From positions 62,001-126,000 of the forward strand of contig MEPO01000003.1 of assembly GCA_001769805.1 (NCBI GenBank): 64,000 nucleotides of DNA, written 5' to 3'. A program made the position numbers and the translations under genes. Shown piece after piece: positions 18,896 to 27,712 of the stretch (its first letter is position 1; every line of letters starts with the position of its first letter). The DNA comes from Bdellovibrionales bacterium GWA1_52_35 (GTDB lineage: Bacteria > Bdellovibrionota > UBA1018). The notes beneath the pieces were generated by a model that saw only the letters and a program-made list of their open reading frames with translations, was not told where the DNA came from and did not search any database.

Positions 18896-18933
18896 CCCGT
18901 GTTTTTCCAGGATGGAAGAAGACGGGATTTTTT
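18896..18933 (+). terminator. Rho-independent terminator after the 18275 gene
   Basis: A 14-base stem (18896-18909 with 18913-18926) has one G-G mismatch and one G-U pair, a GGA loop, and is followed by ATTTTTT. It ends 116 bases after the stop of the exported-protein gene. Confidence 0.75.
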
Positions 18934-18937
18934 ATTT

Positions 18938-19127
18938 CGAAATGCGATCACCCGATTGCAAAAAGATGGACGCTGCTGGGCGGGAAGATCTCCCTTGGAT
19001 CAGGGCTGAGGTTCATATGAGTTTCCATTGGCATCAGGGCTGCAAATAGAACTTGTGACCGCAGGAAGCGGCTCATACTACTCCTCTCTCTCAAGGCCCT
19101 TCGGCACTCGCCGGGGGGCTTTTTTTT
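18938..19127 (+). ncRNA. Possible small RNA or leader in a 350-base gene-free stretch
   Basis: Between two intrinsic terminators and before lipA there is no convincing coding frame. The stretch holds an exact direct repeat ATCAGGGCTG (18999-19008 and 19033-19042), a possible long-range stem TATGAG/CTCATA (19016-19021 with 19072-19077) and a small hairpin CCGC-AGGAA-GCGG (19059-19071), and ends in a near-perfect terminator. This is the pattern of an independent small RNA, but I match it to no known family and see no clear promoter. Confidence 0.3.
19096..19127 (+). terminator. Strong rho-independent terminator upstream of lipA
   Basis: A 10-pair stem (19096-19105 with 19110-19119, two G-U pairs) with the loop ACTC is followed by eight T residues. 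No recognised gene ends between this and the terminator at 18896, so it either ends a small RNA or insulates lipA. Confidence 0.8.
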
Positions 19128-19175
19128 CGATTCCAGACTTGATTCATCAAACCGGGGGGTTTATAACGAGTGGCT

Positions 19176-20186
19176 ATGGCGATCTTCCAGGAATTACCCG
19201 TTCTCGACTCCGCGAGCTTGAGTCCTGCACCTTTGACCAGTGAGCCCGCAAAACCCATTTCACCCTCCAAAGCAGCGCAGATTTTAGCGGGTAAGAAACC
19301 GGAATGGCTTAAGATCCGCCCTCCTGCTGGCGAAAATTACGGAGAGATTAAGCACCTTCTGAGGGATGGAGGCCTCCATACCGTCTGTCAGGAAGCGCAT
19401 TGTCCAAACGTGGCGGAGTGCTGGGCTGCGGGCACGGCCACCTTCATGCTGGGTGGCGATACTTGTACGCGGGCCTGTCGTTTCTGCGCGATCAAAACCT
19501 CGCGAAATCCGCCGGCGCTGGATACGAATGAGCCCCATCAGATTGCCGCGAGCATTGCGACGTTGAAACTCAAATACGTGGTGCTCACTTCGGTGGATCG
19601 CGATGATCTGCCGGACGGAGGGGCGGGACATTTTGCCGCGACCATTCGCGAAATCAAAAGACTCGATCCCAAGATCATCGTGGAAGCACTCGTCCCCGAT
19701 TTTCGCGGTGATGTGGCGGCGATTGAGACGGTAGTTGCGTCCCGTCTGGATGTCTATGCTCATAATGTTGAGACCGTACAACGCCTGCAATACCGCGTAC
19801 GGGACCCGCGCGCGACCTACACGCAGTCGCTCGCAACACTTCGGGCCGCGAAAGCTTACGCTCAAACCATCGGGCATCCTCTGTTCACGAAAAGTTCTGT
19901 CATGCTGGGGCTCGGCGAAACGGCAGAGGAACTCAGCCAATGTTTTGATGATTTACGTGACTATGACGTGGATGTGCTGACGCTGGGCCAATATCTCCGG
20001 CCATCACTCCAACATCTGCCTGTTGAGAGATATTATAGTCCCGCGGAATTTGATGAGCTGAGAGTCGTCGGTGAGCGCAAGGGATTTGCATATGTGGCTT
20101 CTGGACCCATGGTTCGTTCGAGTTATCGCGCCGGTGAATTTTTTATCGAGGGCGTCATCAAGAAGCGCCGCGAACAGGAGAGCTAA
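19176..20186 (+). CDS. lipA: Lipoyl synthase LipA
   Basis: 336 residues from ATG 19176 (a GTG at 19170 is possible). LipA inserts two sulfurs into protein-bound octanoyl groups. Both [4Fe-4S] sites are present: the auxiliary-cluster motif CQEAHCPNVAEC and the radical SAM motif CTRACRFC. The family hallmarks LTSVDRDDLPDGG, ALVPDFRG, YAHNVETV and the C-terminal GPMVRSSYRAGEF are all seen. The stop abuts the GTG start of the E2 gene, which is followed by lipB, so synthesis, target and transfer of lipoate are in one operon. Confidence 0.97.
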   Translation: MAIFQELPVLDSASLSPAPLTSEPAKPISPSKAAQILAGKKPEWLKIRPPAGENYGEIKHLLRDGGLHTVCQEAHCPNVAECWAAGTATFMLGGDTCTRACRFCAIKTSRNPPALDTNEPHQIAASIATLKLKYVVLTSVDRDDLPDGGAGHFAATIREIKRLDPKIIVEALVPDFRGDVAAIETVVASRLDVYAHNVETVQRLQYRVRDPRATYTQSLATLRAAKAYAQTIGHPLFTKSSVMLGLGETAEELSQCFDDLRDYDVDVLTLGQYLRPSLQHLPVERYYSPAEFDELRVVGERKGFAYVASGPMVRSSYRAGEFFIEGVIKKRREQES

Positions 20187-21452
20187 GTGGAATTCAAATT
20201 ACCCGAGCTGGGCGAAGGCGTGTCAGAAGGCGAATTGGTGAAATGGGCCGTGAAGCCCGGCGATGTGGTCAAACACGACCAGCCTCTTTGTGAAATCATG
20301 ACGGATAAAGCGACGATCGAGATTCCTTCTGCTTTTGAGGGCACGGTTGCGACTCTTCACGCCAAAGAAGGTGAAATCGTCCACGTCGGACAAATTCTTC
20401 TGAAATTTGAAACGGAAGCTGCCGCAGACCAGGCCAAGAAAGTGCCCACGCATATCGAAGACGTGGCGCCGTCTGTTTCCACGCCCGTCAACCAGGGTGC
20501 GAAACCAGCTCCTGCTGCCTCTCCTTTAAATATCGAAGAGCCCACGATTGCGGCCTCTCCAGCGACGCGGAAGATGGCCAAAGAAGCGGGAGTGGATTTG
20601 AACAAAATTTCCGCCAGCGGTCCGAATGGGCGGGTCCTGCGCGAAGACGTTGAGCGCTACATCAGTTCCGGGGCTCGTAAAACGCCGGCACCAGCAGCTG
20701 CTCCCAAAGTACCCCGCAAGGCAATGCCGGCGCCAGCAGCCGGTTCCGAGCAGCGCGTTCCCTTTGTGGGGCTCCGCAAAAAGATCGCCGAAAAGATGCG
20801 CGCTTCGAAAGACCACGCCGCTCATTACACCTATGTTGAAGAAGCCGATGCGACCGAACTGGTTCAGCTCCGTGCTCATGCGAAAGAAATCGGCGAGCGC
20901 CAGGGTGTGAAGGTGACCTACATTCCTTTTGTGATGAAGGCGATGGTTGCGGCGCTCAAGCAGTTCCCGATGATCAACTCATCACTGGATGAACAGGCCG
21001 GGCAACTGGTCCTGAAGAATTATTACAATATCGGTCTCTCGATCCAGACAGAGGACGGGCTGACCGCGCCGATTGTGAAGAGTGTTGAACATAAAACCGT
21101 GCTTGAACTAGCGCGGGAGATTGAAAACCTCGTGGATCGCGCGCGCAAAAAGCAGCTCACGCTGGAAGACTTCCAGGGCGGAACGGTGACGTTGACCAAC
21201 GCCGGCTCGATTGGCGGCTTATTCGCGACACCTGTGATCAATTATCCGGAAGTTGCGATCATGGGTTTCAACAAGATTTCCCGCAAGCCCGTCGTGAAAG
21301 TGATCGATGGGGTGGAGAAGATCGTGATCCGCGACTGGACTTACTTCTCGATTTCTCTCGATCATCGAGTTGTGGATGGCGGAATCGCGGCGGAGTTCAT
21401 GAAGATTTTCATCAAATACATCGAGAACCCGGGCTTTCTGCTTCTCGACTAG
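20187..21452 (+). CDS. Dihydrolipoamide acyltransferase (E2) of a 2-oxoacid dehydrogenase complex
   Basis: 421 residues, GTG start directly after the lipA stop with AGGAG six bases upstream. Lipoyl domain at ~1-75 (DKATIEIPS holds the lipoylated Lys), Ala/Pro linker, peripheral subunit-binding domain (~115-150, SPATRKMAKEAGVDLNKI), a second linker, and the catalytic domain ending in DHRVVDGG with catalytic His and Asp. One lipoyl domain only. Whether it serves pyruvate or branched-chain oxoacid dehydrogenase cannot be decided here because no E1 or E3 gene is adjacent. Confidence 0.93.
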   Translation: MEFKLPELGEGVSEGELVKWAVKPGDVVKHDQPLCEIMTDKATIEIPSAFEGTVATLHAKEGEIVHVGQILLKFETEAAADQAKKVPTHIEDVAPSVSTPVNQGAKPAPAASPLNIEEPTIAASPATRKMAKEAGVDLNKISASGPNGRVLREDVERYISSGARKTPAPAAAPKVPRKAMPAPAAGSEQRVPFVGLRKKIAEKMRASKDHAAHYTYVEEADATELVQLRAHAKEIGERQGVKVTYIPFVMKAMVAALKQFPMINSSLDEQAGQLVLKNYYNIGLSIQTEDGLTAPIVKSVEHKTVLELAREIENLVDRARKKQLTLEDFQGGTVTLTNAGSIGGLFATPVINYPEVAIMGFNKISRKPVVKVIDGVEKIVIRDWTYFSISLDHRVVDGGIAAEFMKIFIKYIENPGFLLLD

Positions 21453-21453
21453 A

Positions 21454-22179
21454 ATGCAGTTGATTTCCTTACCCGGATTGACGCGGTATTCGGTTGCGCG
21501 CGAGCTTCAGTTGAAGCTGGTTGAGCGCCGGGCTGATGACTTGATTCCGGATACGGTGCTTTTTCTGGAACATTACCCGGTGATCACTCAGGGCCGCGGT
21601 CTGCAGTTCAATGGCACGGAGCGAACCAGGCATATGCCGCTGCCTGCGGCTTTCCCGGAAGGCGTTGAATTCTCAGAAACTGAACGCGGTGGCGATCTCA
21701 CGTATCATGGCCCCGGGCAGCTGGTGATTTATCCGATTTGCAAGTTGGATGGGCAGGGCTTTGGACCGGCGCGCGATGTCGAAGGATTTGTTCGAAAGCT
21801 TGAGGGAGTTCTGATCCAGGAACTTTCTGCTTCGGGGGTTCACGCCGAGAGCCGTCCGGGTGCGACGGGGGTCTGGGTGGGGGACTCCACGCAGGCAAAG
21901 AAGGTGGCCTCGGTTGGAATCGCGGTTCGCAAATGGGTCACCTATCATGGCATGGCAATCAACTGCGTGAACGATCTTTCGCCGTTCGGGTTGATCTCAC
22001 CTTGCGGGTTTTCTCCCGAAATCATGGGTCGTTTGAGTGATGTGCTCGCGCCTGATGCGTGGAGCAAGCTAAGTGGTACTCCGCGCATAAGTTGGCGCAA
22101 GGCTTTGGAAAGAGCGCTGGCCAGAAGAATGTCAGTGGATTCGGTCGTGCGGGAAGTTGACCTGCAGGATTTGCAGTAA
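21454..22179 (+). CDS. lipB: Octanoyltransferase LipB
   Basis: 241 residues. LipB moves octanoate from acyl-carrier protein to lipoyl domains. The motifs RGGDLTYHGPGQLVIYP and KVASVGIAVRKWVTYHGMA (catalytic Lys) and the catalytic Cys in LISPCGFS are present. ATG is two bases after the E2 stop. With lipA and the E2 protein it forms a complete lipoylation unit. The stop codon lies inside the A-tract side of the terminator hairpin for the opposite-strand gene. Confidence 0.95.
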   Translation: MQLISLPGLTRYSVARELQLKLVERRADDLIPDTVLFLEHYPVITQGRGLQFNGTERTRHMPLPAAFPEGVEFSETERGGDLTYHGPGQLVIYPICKLDGQGFGPARDVEGFVRKLEGVLIQELSASGVHAESRPGATGVWVGDSTQAKKVASVGIAVRKWVTYHGMAINCVNDLSPFGLISPCGFSPEIMGRLSDVLAPDAWSKLSGTPRISWRKALERALARRMSVDSVVREVDLQDLQ

Positions 22180-22208
22180 AAAGACCTGCAACCCGGGGTT
22201 GCAGGTCT
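22178..22208 (-). terminator. Intrinsic terminator for the metal-binding protein gene
   Basis: A perfect 12-base inverted repeat (22182-22193 with 22197-22208, loop CGG) is followed on the minus strand by five T residues. It lies ten bases after the stop of the minus-strand gene. On the plus strand the hairpin follows lipB directly but has no U tract. Confidence 0.75.
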
Positions 22209-22217
22209 CATGGAGAA

Positions 22218-22502
22218 TTACTCGGCTATCTTTTCTTCTTCTCTCATCTTTTCGTCAGCTTTGTGGTGGGGGCAGTCTTTGCCTGCGGCTTTGCACTCAG
22301 CCATGTGCTCTTTGTGTTTGTCGCAATCCTTGTGCTTCTTGCCATCTTTATGCTTCTTACCGCCCATGTGCGGGCAGTCTGCCATGGCTTTTCCCTCGCC
22401 TTTGGCGTGGGCGGGGCAATCGTCACAGGCGATTGCGGCAACTGAAAATTGCAGGGCGATGATCGCGAATGCGGTTGAAACAATAGTTATGAATTTTTTC
22501 AT
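22218..22502 (-). CDS. Small exported Cys/His/Lys-rich protein, probably metal-binding
   Basis: 94 residues. Signal peptide 1-25 (ending SVAAIA), then a mature part of ~70 residues with six Cys, eight His and many Lys. Three CP-x-H/M type motifs (CPAH, CPHM, CPHH) and repeats of KKHKD suggest binding of a soft or borderline metal such as Cu, Zn or Ni in the periplasm. AGGAG lies six bases before the ATG. Transcribed alone with its own terminator. The family is not recognised; sequestration or metal delivery is inference. Confidence 0.65.
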   Translation of the reverse strand: MKKFITIVSTAFAIIALQFSVAAIACDDCPAHAKGEGKAMADCPHMGGKKHKDGKKHKDCDKHKEHMAECKAAGKDCPHHKADEKMREEEKIAE

Positions 22503-22628
22503 GGATTCTCCTTATTGAGTTAAACCGAAATTGTAGTCCCACCCGGTGGGTTGCACTACTTAAGAATTTTTAATTTGCATGATTTGCCCGTCTGTACCTT
22601 TGTCAAGGCGTGGGGTAGGTTGAGGTTT

Positions 22629-23135
22629 ATGAAACTGAGCTTTCGGAATTTTCTGGTGGTTGCAATGGGTGTCTCTGGTCTTTTTGGCTCGGATCTCTGG
22701 GCCGCACCTTCGGACTTTGCCGGCATTTGGGAAACCCAAGATGGAAAAGCAGACCAATACTCTGGGTGGGGCGGGATCAATTTTACGAATTGCAGCATTC
22801 GCGCCGATATCAATACCGTCGAGGATCTCTTCTCAATCAAGAGCATCAGCGTGAAGTGTCAAGAGCCGGGTCAAGAGAAGTTCGTCAAGGTCCTTCCGCG
22901 AGAAGACTTTACTCTCGGTGATAACGGAAAGCTCTGGGGACCCAACGGCAGCGGAAAAATCACTGGGCAGCTGGTCCAGCTTGAGCAATTGGACCCCTAT
23001 GACGGCAATCACTATGTCCGTGCCGAAATCCGGGGCAATGCTCTTTTCCTGCTTTGGTCTTACGTCAGTGAAGAAGGTTTTTCGTTCGATGTGGACGGTG
23101 GGGCAACTGGGTTAGTCCGAACCGTTACACCGTAA
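22629..23135 (+). CDS. Exported protein of unknown function
   Basis: 168 residues from ATG 22629, where an N-terminal signal peptide (FLVVAMGVSGLFGSDLWA) starts; an upstream in-frame start at 22551 would put a non-signal stretch before it. The mature sequence is beta-rich with DFAGIWETQDG at its N-terminus, reminiscent of small beta-barrel or lipocalin-like exported proteins, though I cannot name a family. Convergent with the IPT/TIG protein, 14 bases between stops. Confidence 0.55.
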   Translation: MKLSFRNFLVVAMGVSGLFGSDLWAAPSDFAGIWETQDGKADQYSGWGGINFTNCSIRADINTVEDLFSIKSISVKCQEPGQEKFVKVLPREDFTLGDNGKLWGPNGSGKITGQLVQLEQLDPYDGNHYVRAEIRGNALFLLWSYVSEEGFSFDVDGGATGLVRTVTP

Positions 23136-23149
23136 CCTTCTCAGAGTAA

Positions 23150-24331
23150 CTAGTGCACGCTTAAATTTCCTGGTGCTGATGGTACCTTGATGGTTGAAGT
23201 CCCGTCTATCGTAATAGGACGTCCATTGGCATTGACTGCACCCGTTGAGTCTACGACATAAAGATACCGGTTCGGGGAGGCAGAAGCCGGGCCTGAATTG
23301 ACCGTGAAAGTGATCGATCCTGCCGACCAAGCCGTTGCGGGTTGCGCATCACAAGCGGTCCTCGCACTCCAGGTGCTGGTGTTGCAGATTTCAACGCGTG
23401 CCTGGGTACTGTCGATGTACATGTCGTCTAAAAATATATCGTAATTATGTAAGCCTCCCGTGCCGTCGTCTTGCGCCCCCCTACCGTCTTCCGTCCCAAG
23501 TAAAACAGTATCGAGCAAGAACGAATACCCCGATGCGCGAGTCATCGCCGAGGTATTCGATGCGGAATCCACGCCCAGCATATTAATGAAAATGCTGCCG
23601 TTGTTAACGCCTGCCGTACTTAATTTTTTGTACATTTCCACCCGAATCCAGGTGTTCTTCGGAGGTGCTGCCAGGTAGGCGACGCCATTACTATAGAAGA
23701 GCTCCGACATGTTAACTCCATTGTTGAAAGCACAATAAGGGCCACTGCCATTGGAAAAATTGAAGGTACCTCCAAGTGAGGTGTTGCCTGACCCATTATA
23801 AAAAGGTATCGCGGTTGACCCTTGTGACCCGCCTGCTGCAGGCGACGAGTTTATTCGTGACATCTTAACAATTGAGTCGTCGTTAGTGTCTGCATTTGCC
23901 GTTCTCCACCAATAGGAGATGAACATCTCCTGCGTGGGGGGGGAGTAGGTGAAATGATTCGTATTAAAATTTTCATAATTCACAATGTGACGCCCGACTG
24001 ACAGATTCCCAGAACGTGCATAGGTATTATAGTAGAGGGCACCTTTACGGTCACAGTTCGGATTTGGAATACCCCCATTTGCACATTCGTAGACTACCCA
24101 AGAAGAATCGCGGGAATTCAATGAAGACCCCGCCGTTCCATTCTCAAACATATCAAACTTGATTGGTGCAGCTCTGGATTTCGTTCCGAAACCACTTCCG
24201 CTGATCGTCACGCTCTGCCCATTGCCGACAGTTCCACTCACAGCCGTGATGGCAGGGGCCGCAATCGCGAAACCACCTGATAAAGAAAGTCCGATAATTG
24301 AGCAAACGACCCAAGCAAATTTCTTACTCAT
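23150..24331 (-). CDS. Exported protein with N-terminal IPT/TIG-like domain
   Basis: 393 residues from ATG 24331 with GGGGAA upstream. Signal peptide 1-24 (ending GGFAIAA). Residues ~25-50 (PAITAVSGTVGNGQSVTISG, then SGFG) match the IPT/TIG immunoglobulin-like domain start. The central 300 residues are beta-rich and resemble concanavalin-like sugar-binding or polysaccharide lyase folds (GSIFINMLG, DIFLDDMYIDST), but no family is certain. The DNA is clearly richer in A and T than the surroundings and uses many Asn and Ser codons, a sign of acquisition from outside. Confidence 0.6.
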   Translation of the reverse strand: MSKKFAWVVCSIIGLSLSGGFAIAAPAITAVSGTVGNGQSVTISGSGFGTKSRAAPIKFDMFENGTAGSSLNSRDSSWVVYECANGGIPNPNCDRKGALYYNTYARSGNLSVGRHIVNYENFNTNHFTYSPPTQEMFISYWWRTANADTNDDSIVKMSRINSSPAAGGSQGSTAIPFYNGSGNTSLGGTFNFSNGSGPYCAFNNGVNMSELFYSNGVAYLAAPPKNTWIRVEMYKKLSTAGVNNGSIFINMLGVDSASNTSAMTRASGYSFLLDTVLLGTEDGRGAQDDGTGGLHNYDIFLDDMYIDSTQARVEICNTSTWSARTACDAQPATAWSAGSITFTVNSGPASASPNRYLYVVDSTGAVNANGRPITIDGTSTIKVPSAPGNLSVH

Positions 24332-24499
24332 ATTAAATTCCCCGAAGTAGATTGTTTCTTCCATTTTGTGCCTTCCCGGGATTCTTCGCAAGCCAATTGT
24401 CGGTTGGAAATGAGTGGTAACGAACTGTTCGCAACTAATTAAATAGATTTTCAACTGCTCGATAGTGAACAGGCAACTGCACTTGTCATATCGAGTGCT

Positions 24500-25114
24500 T
24501 CAGTGTCGTCCTTTGTTCCCCAGGCCGCCCAGGAGATGCATCAGTTCCTGGCGACAGACCGGATCATCGCGAAAATCACCATGCATCGCACTGGTGATCG
24601 TGTAGCTCTGCTGTTTTTCCACGCCTCTCATCATCATGCAGAGGTGGAACGCTTCGATGATCACCGCCACTCCGCTCGGATTCAGAATTTTTTTCAGCTC
24701 TTCTGCAATTTGTGCCGTCAGGCGTTCCTGAACTTGAAGTCGACGAGCAAAGACATCAACAATGCGGGGAACTTTGGAAAGACCAATAATTTTTTTGCTG
24801 GGAATGTAAGCGACATGTGCCTTGCCATAGAATGGCAGAAGGTGATGCTCGCAAAGCGAAAAGAGTTCGATATCGCGAATGACCACGATGTCGCTCGAAT
24901 CAGCTGTGAAGAGCGCATTCCCAACCACGCTTCTTCCGGTCTTTTTATAGCCGGAAGTCAGAAAGCGCATGGCTGAAGTATAGCGACCGGGAGTATCGCG
25001 CAGACCCTCGCGACTGGGATCTTCTCCGAGCTCTTTCAGAATTTTCCGCATATTTTTGCCAATGGCACTGTGATTGTCTGCTGTTCGCTCTGCTGCTTTG
25101 TCGGTTGAATTCAT
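24500..25114 (-). CDS. folE: GTP cyclohydrolase I
   Basis: 204 residues from ATG 25114, chosen for AGAGGAC upstream. The enzyme converts GTP to dihydroneopterin triphosphate for folate or tetrahydrobiopterin synthesis. The zinc and active-site motif LCEHHLLPF and the later [12 protein letters not shown] are complete. The upstream region holds two direct copies of TCGTATAT and is shared with the divergent mrp gene. No other folate gene is adjacent. Confidence 0.95.
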   Translation of the reverse strand: MNSTDKAAERTADNHSAIGKNMRKILKELGEDPSREGLRDTPGRYTSAMRFLTSGYKKTGRSVVGNALFTADSSDIVVIRDIELFSLCEHHLLPFYGKAHVAYIPSKKIIGLSKVPRIVDVFARRLQVQERLTAQIAEELKKILNPSGVAVIIEAFHLCMMMRGVEKQQSYTITSAMHGDFRDDPVCRQELMHLLGGLGNKGRH

Positions 25115-25132
25115 GTCGTCCTCTTGATCACG

Positions 25133-25152
25133 TCGTATATTTCTTCGTATAT
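25133..25152. promoter_or_regulatory. Direct repeat TCGTATAT in the folE/mrp intergenic region
   Basis: Two exact copies (25133-25140 and 25145-25152) are spaced with a 12-base period, just upstream of the folE start. Such spacing is seen in operators bound by dimeric regulators; it may also overlap AT-rich promoter elements. No known regulator site is matched. Confidence 0.3.
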
Positions 25153-25236
25153 CTTTTATTGATGCGGGGGCCAAGTTTTGGTACAGAGTGAACACGCATC
25201 GACCCCAAGGGTGGTAATTCAGCACAGGAGTACCGT

Positions 25237-26340
25237 ATGAGTCAACTTAAAGACGCCGTCATCAATGCCTTAAGGAAAGTTCAAGACCCCGATCTTCATA
25301 AGGATCTTGTTAGCCTGAACATGATCCGTGACCTAGACGTGAAAGAGGACGGAACCGTCTCTCTCCGCGTGATGCTGACCACTCCCGCTTGCCCGCTCAA
25401 AGCAAAAATTGAAGGCGATGTGCGAGCTGCCGTGAAAGCCGTTCCGGGGGTGAAGCAACTGAGCGTCAAAATGGATGCCGAAGTTCGCAAACATTCCGCT
25501 CCCCAGGGTTCCCAGTCCATTGAAGGTGTTGCTCATATCATTGCCGTCTCAAGCGGCAAAGGCGGCGTCGGCAAAAGTACCGTTTCGGTGAATCTTGCTG
25601 TCGCTCTCGCAGCCGAAGGAGCGCGCGTTGGCTTGCTCGATGCCGATATCTACGGACCGAATCTGCCGACCATGATGGGAGTTAAAGAGCCGCCCGGAAT
25701 GGAAGAGGGTCCAAGTGGCGAAGTATTCCTTCCACCCTCCGCTCATGGGGTTAAAGTGCTTTCGATCGGGATGCTCGTCGAAGGTGATCAGCCGCTCATC
25801 TGGCGCGGGCCGATGCTCCACAATGTCATCAGCCAGTTTTGTCACAAGGTGAAGTGGGGAGCGCTCGATTACCTCATCGTCGACATGCCCCCAGGAACCG
25901 GCGATGTCCAGCTCTCGCTTGCTCAACTCGTGCCGATCACCGGAGTCGTCATGGTGTCCACCCCTCAGGAAGTTTCGATGCAGGATGTCCGCAAGGCCTT
26001 CCTCATGTTTGACAAGGTCCGCGTTCCCGTACTTGGAATTGTCGAAAACATGAGCTACTTCAAATGCGATGGCTGCGACAAGAAGCACTCTATTTTTGGT
26101 CAGGGTGGCGGAAGGTTACTTGCAGAAAAATTCAAAACCGAGCTGCTTGGCGAAGTTCCTCTCCTTCCGCAGGTCCGCGAAGGCGGCGATGAAGGCAAGC
26201 CGATCGTCCTGCGCGATCCCCAGGCTGAGCCCGCACAGATTCTCAAGGGTGTCGCGCGCAAAGTGGCGCAGAAGGTTTCGATTCTCGCCAGCGAGAACAT
26301 TAATCCGGCGGATCTCATCCAGATCGGTAAGTTCAACTGA
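25237..26340 (+). CDS. mrp: Mrp/ApbC family iron-sulfur cluster carrier ATPase
   Basis: 367 residues, AGGAG before the ATG. N-terminal MIP18/DUF59 domain (~1-90), then a deviant Walker [10 protein letters not shown] and the MPPGTGD motif of the Mrp/NBP35 P-loop family. The CxxC of [11 protein letters not shown] binds the bridging [4Fe-4S] cluster. Role: assembly or transfer of Fe-S clusters to apoproteins in the cytoplasm. Divergent from folE with a 122-base intergenic region. Confidence 0.94.
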   Translation: MSQLKDAVINALRKVQDPDLHKDLVSLNMIRDLDVKEDGTVSLRVMLTTPACPLKAKIEGDVRAAVKAVPGVKQLSVKMDAEVRKHSAPQGSQSIEGVAHIIAVSSGKGGVGKSTVSVNLAVALAAEGARVGLLDADIYGPNLPTMMGVKEPPGMEEGPSGEVFLPPSAHGVKVLSIGMLVEGDQPLIWRGPMLHNVISQFCHKVKWGALDYLIVDMPPGTGDVQLSLAQLVPITGVVMVSTPQEVSMQDVRKAFLMFDKVRVPVLGIVENMSYFKCDGCDKKHSIFGQGGGRLLAEKFKTELLGEVPLLPQVREGGDEGKPIVLRDPQAEPAQILKGVARKVAQKVSILASENINPADLIQIGKFN

Positions 26341-26352
26341 GCCGTTTCAGCT

Positions 26353-26805
26353 CTAATTGGCTTCGATCTGCACAGTAAGAACGGTTCCGGCAGGCACGGT
26401 CGAAAAATCAATTGAGATTTCGTTGGAGTAAGGACTTTCGCACCCTTCCGCACAGATCGGGCTGCCGGGGCTTGCGTACGCTGTCATCGAAAAATATACC
26501 CGGCCAATCGCGCCGAGATTCGGAACTGTGGCAGTCTTGGCCTCGGGAGCGATCTCCAACTCATGTTCATAGCCCGTGAACGCGTGGTTGGTTTGAGAAA
26601 TCCTGCCGTAATAAAGTTTGAACCCTGTGATTCGCGCCCGCTCGCTGTCAACGTAATCCCAGCCTACAATTGCTGTACAGGTTTGAGCATCCGTGCACGT
26701 TGCTGTTAAATCGGGAGCACGATTGTTGATTGAGACCTTCCCGCAAGCGCTCAAGGTGAGCAACGTGAACAGGGTGAGGAACACTTGAGTGATTGTTTGA
26801 TTCAT
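26353..26805 (-). CDS. Putative lipoprotein with fibronectin-type-like fold
   Basis: 150 residues from ATG 26805. The N-terminus (TLFTLLTLSAC) is a clear lipobox, with Cys at about residue 21, so the protein is a probable envelope lipoprotein. The mature part shows a beta-sandwich pattern with features of FN3-like domains (GFKLYYGR, PYSNEISI). An in-frame ATG at 26820 would add five residues. Convergent with mrp with 12 bases between stops. Confidence 0.55.
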   Translation of the reverse strand: MNQTITQVFLTLFTLLTLSACGKVSINNRAPDLTATCTDAQTCTAIVGWDYVDSERARITGFKLYYGRISQTNHAFTGYEHELEIAPEAKTATVPNLGAIGRVYFSMTAYASPGSPICAEGCESPYSNEISIDFSTVPAGTVLTVQIEAN

Positions 26806-26910
26806 AAAAGTACCAACCATTTCTGACGAACGACTTGTTCTAACGCAAGGCGTTAAGCTAATCAAGAAATGGGTTGTTCTGGTTAAGTTACTGATATATA
26901 TGAATTATTA

Positions 26911-27645
26911 ATGATAAAATCCCAGGTATCAGCTAAAGTAATTCAGGTCCGGCTCAGAAGGGCAGGGAACCCCGCCAAAGCCAGAATTCTGGGCTCATTT
27001 TTTAAAACCGGTCCCGGTCAGTACGGCGCAGGGGATGTTTTCCTCGGGCTGAATGTCCCTGAAATCCGCGCGGCCATGCGAGAGTATGCGGAAATCAGCC
27101 TGCCTGAAATCGAGAAGCTGCTGCATTCGCGTTTTCATGAAGCCCGGCTTCTGGCCCTCCTCCTCTGGGTGCGCAAATTTACAGCGAAAGGCGTGTCCGC
27201 TGCGGTTCAGCACAAAATTTTCCGAAATTATTTCAAAAACATCCGCTTCATCAATAACTGGGATCTCGTCGATCTTTCCGCTCCGCAAATCGTCGGCGGT
27301 TTTTTGTACGGAAAAAAACCTGACCTGCTTTTTAAAATGGCGCGCTCGCGTCACCTCTGGACCCGGAGAGTTGCCATTCTGGCGACTTTTTATTTCATCC
27401 GGCAGAATCGGTTTGCAGAAACGCTCAAAATTTCCGAGCTGCTCTTGAAAGATGAAGAAGACCTGATTCATAAAGCGACAGGATGGATGTTGCGCGAAGT
27501 CAGTAAGCGGGATTTTGGGCTGGCTGAAGAATTCATCAACAGACATGGCACCCGAATGCCCCGGACCATGCTTCGGTATGCGATCGAGCGTTTTCCAGAA
27601 AAACTGCGGAAGCATTATCTGAAGCGCCCCCGAGAATTCAGTTAA
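26911..27645 (+). CDS. alkD: AlkD-family DNA glycosylase
   Basis: 244 residues. AlkD proteins excise alkylated bases with HEAT-like repeats. Characteristic segments are FFKTGPGQYGAGDVFLG, NNWDLVDLSAPQIVGG (the catalytic Asp region), TRRVAILATFYFIRQ and HKATGWMLREVSKRD. A possible promoter, TTGTTC (26874) with TATATG 17 bases later, is upstream. No stress regulator is adjacent. Confidence 0.9.
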   Translation: MIKSQVSAKVIQVRLRRAGNPAKARILGSFFKTGPGQYGAGDVFLGLNVPEIRAAMREYAEISLPEIEKLLHSRFHEARLLALLLWVRKFTAKGVSAAVQHKIFRNYFKNIRFINNWDLVDLSAPQIVGGFLYGKKPDLLFKMARSRHLWTRRVAILATFYFIRQNRFAETLKISELLLKDEEDLIHKATGWMLREVSKRDFGLAEEFINRHGTRMPRTMLRYAIERFPEKLRKHYLKRPREFS

Positions 27646-27712
27646 TCAAACCTGGGGGTTGAAATTCATCGTTGCCCGGTGTAGGTTTAGGTTACTAACA
27701 AAGGAGTCCTTC

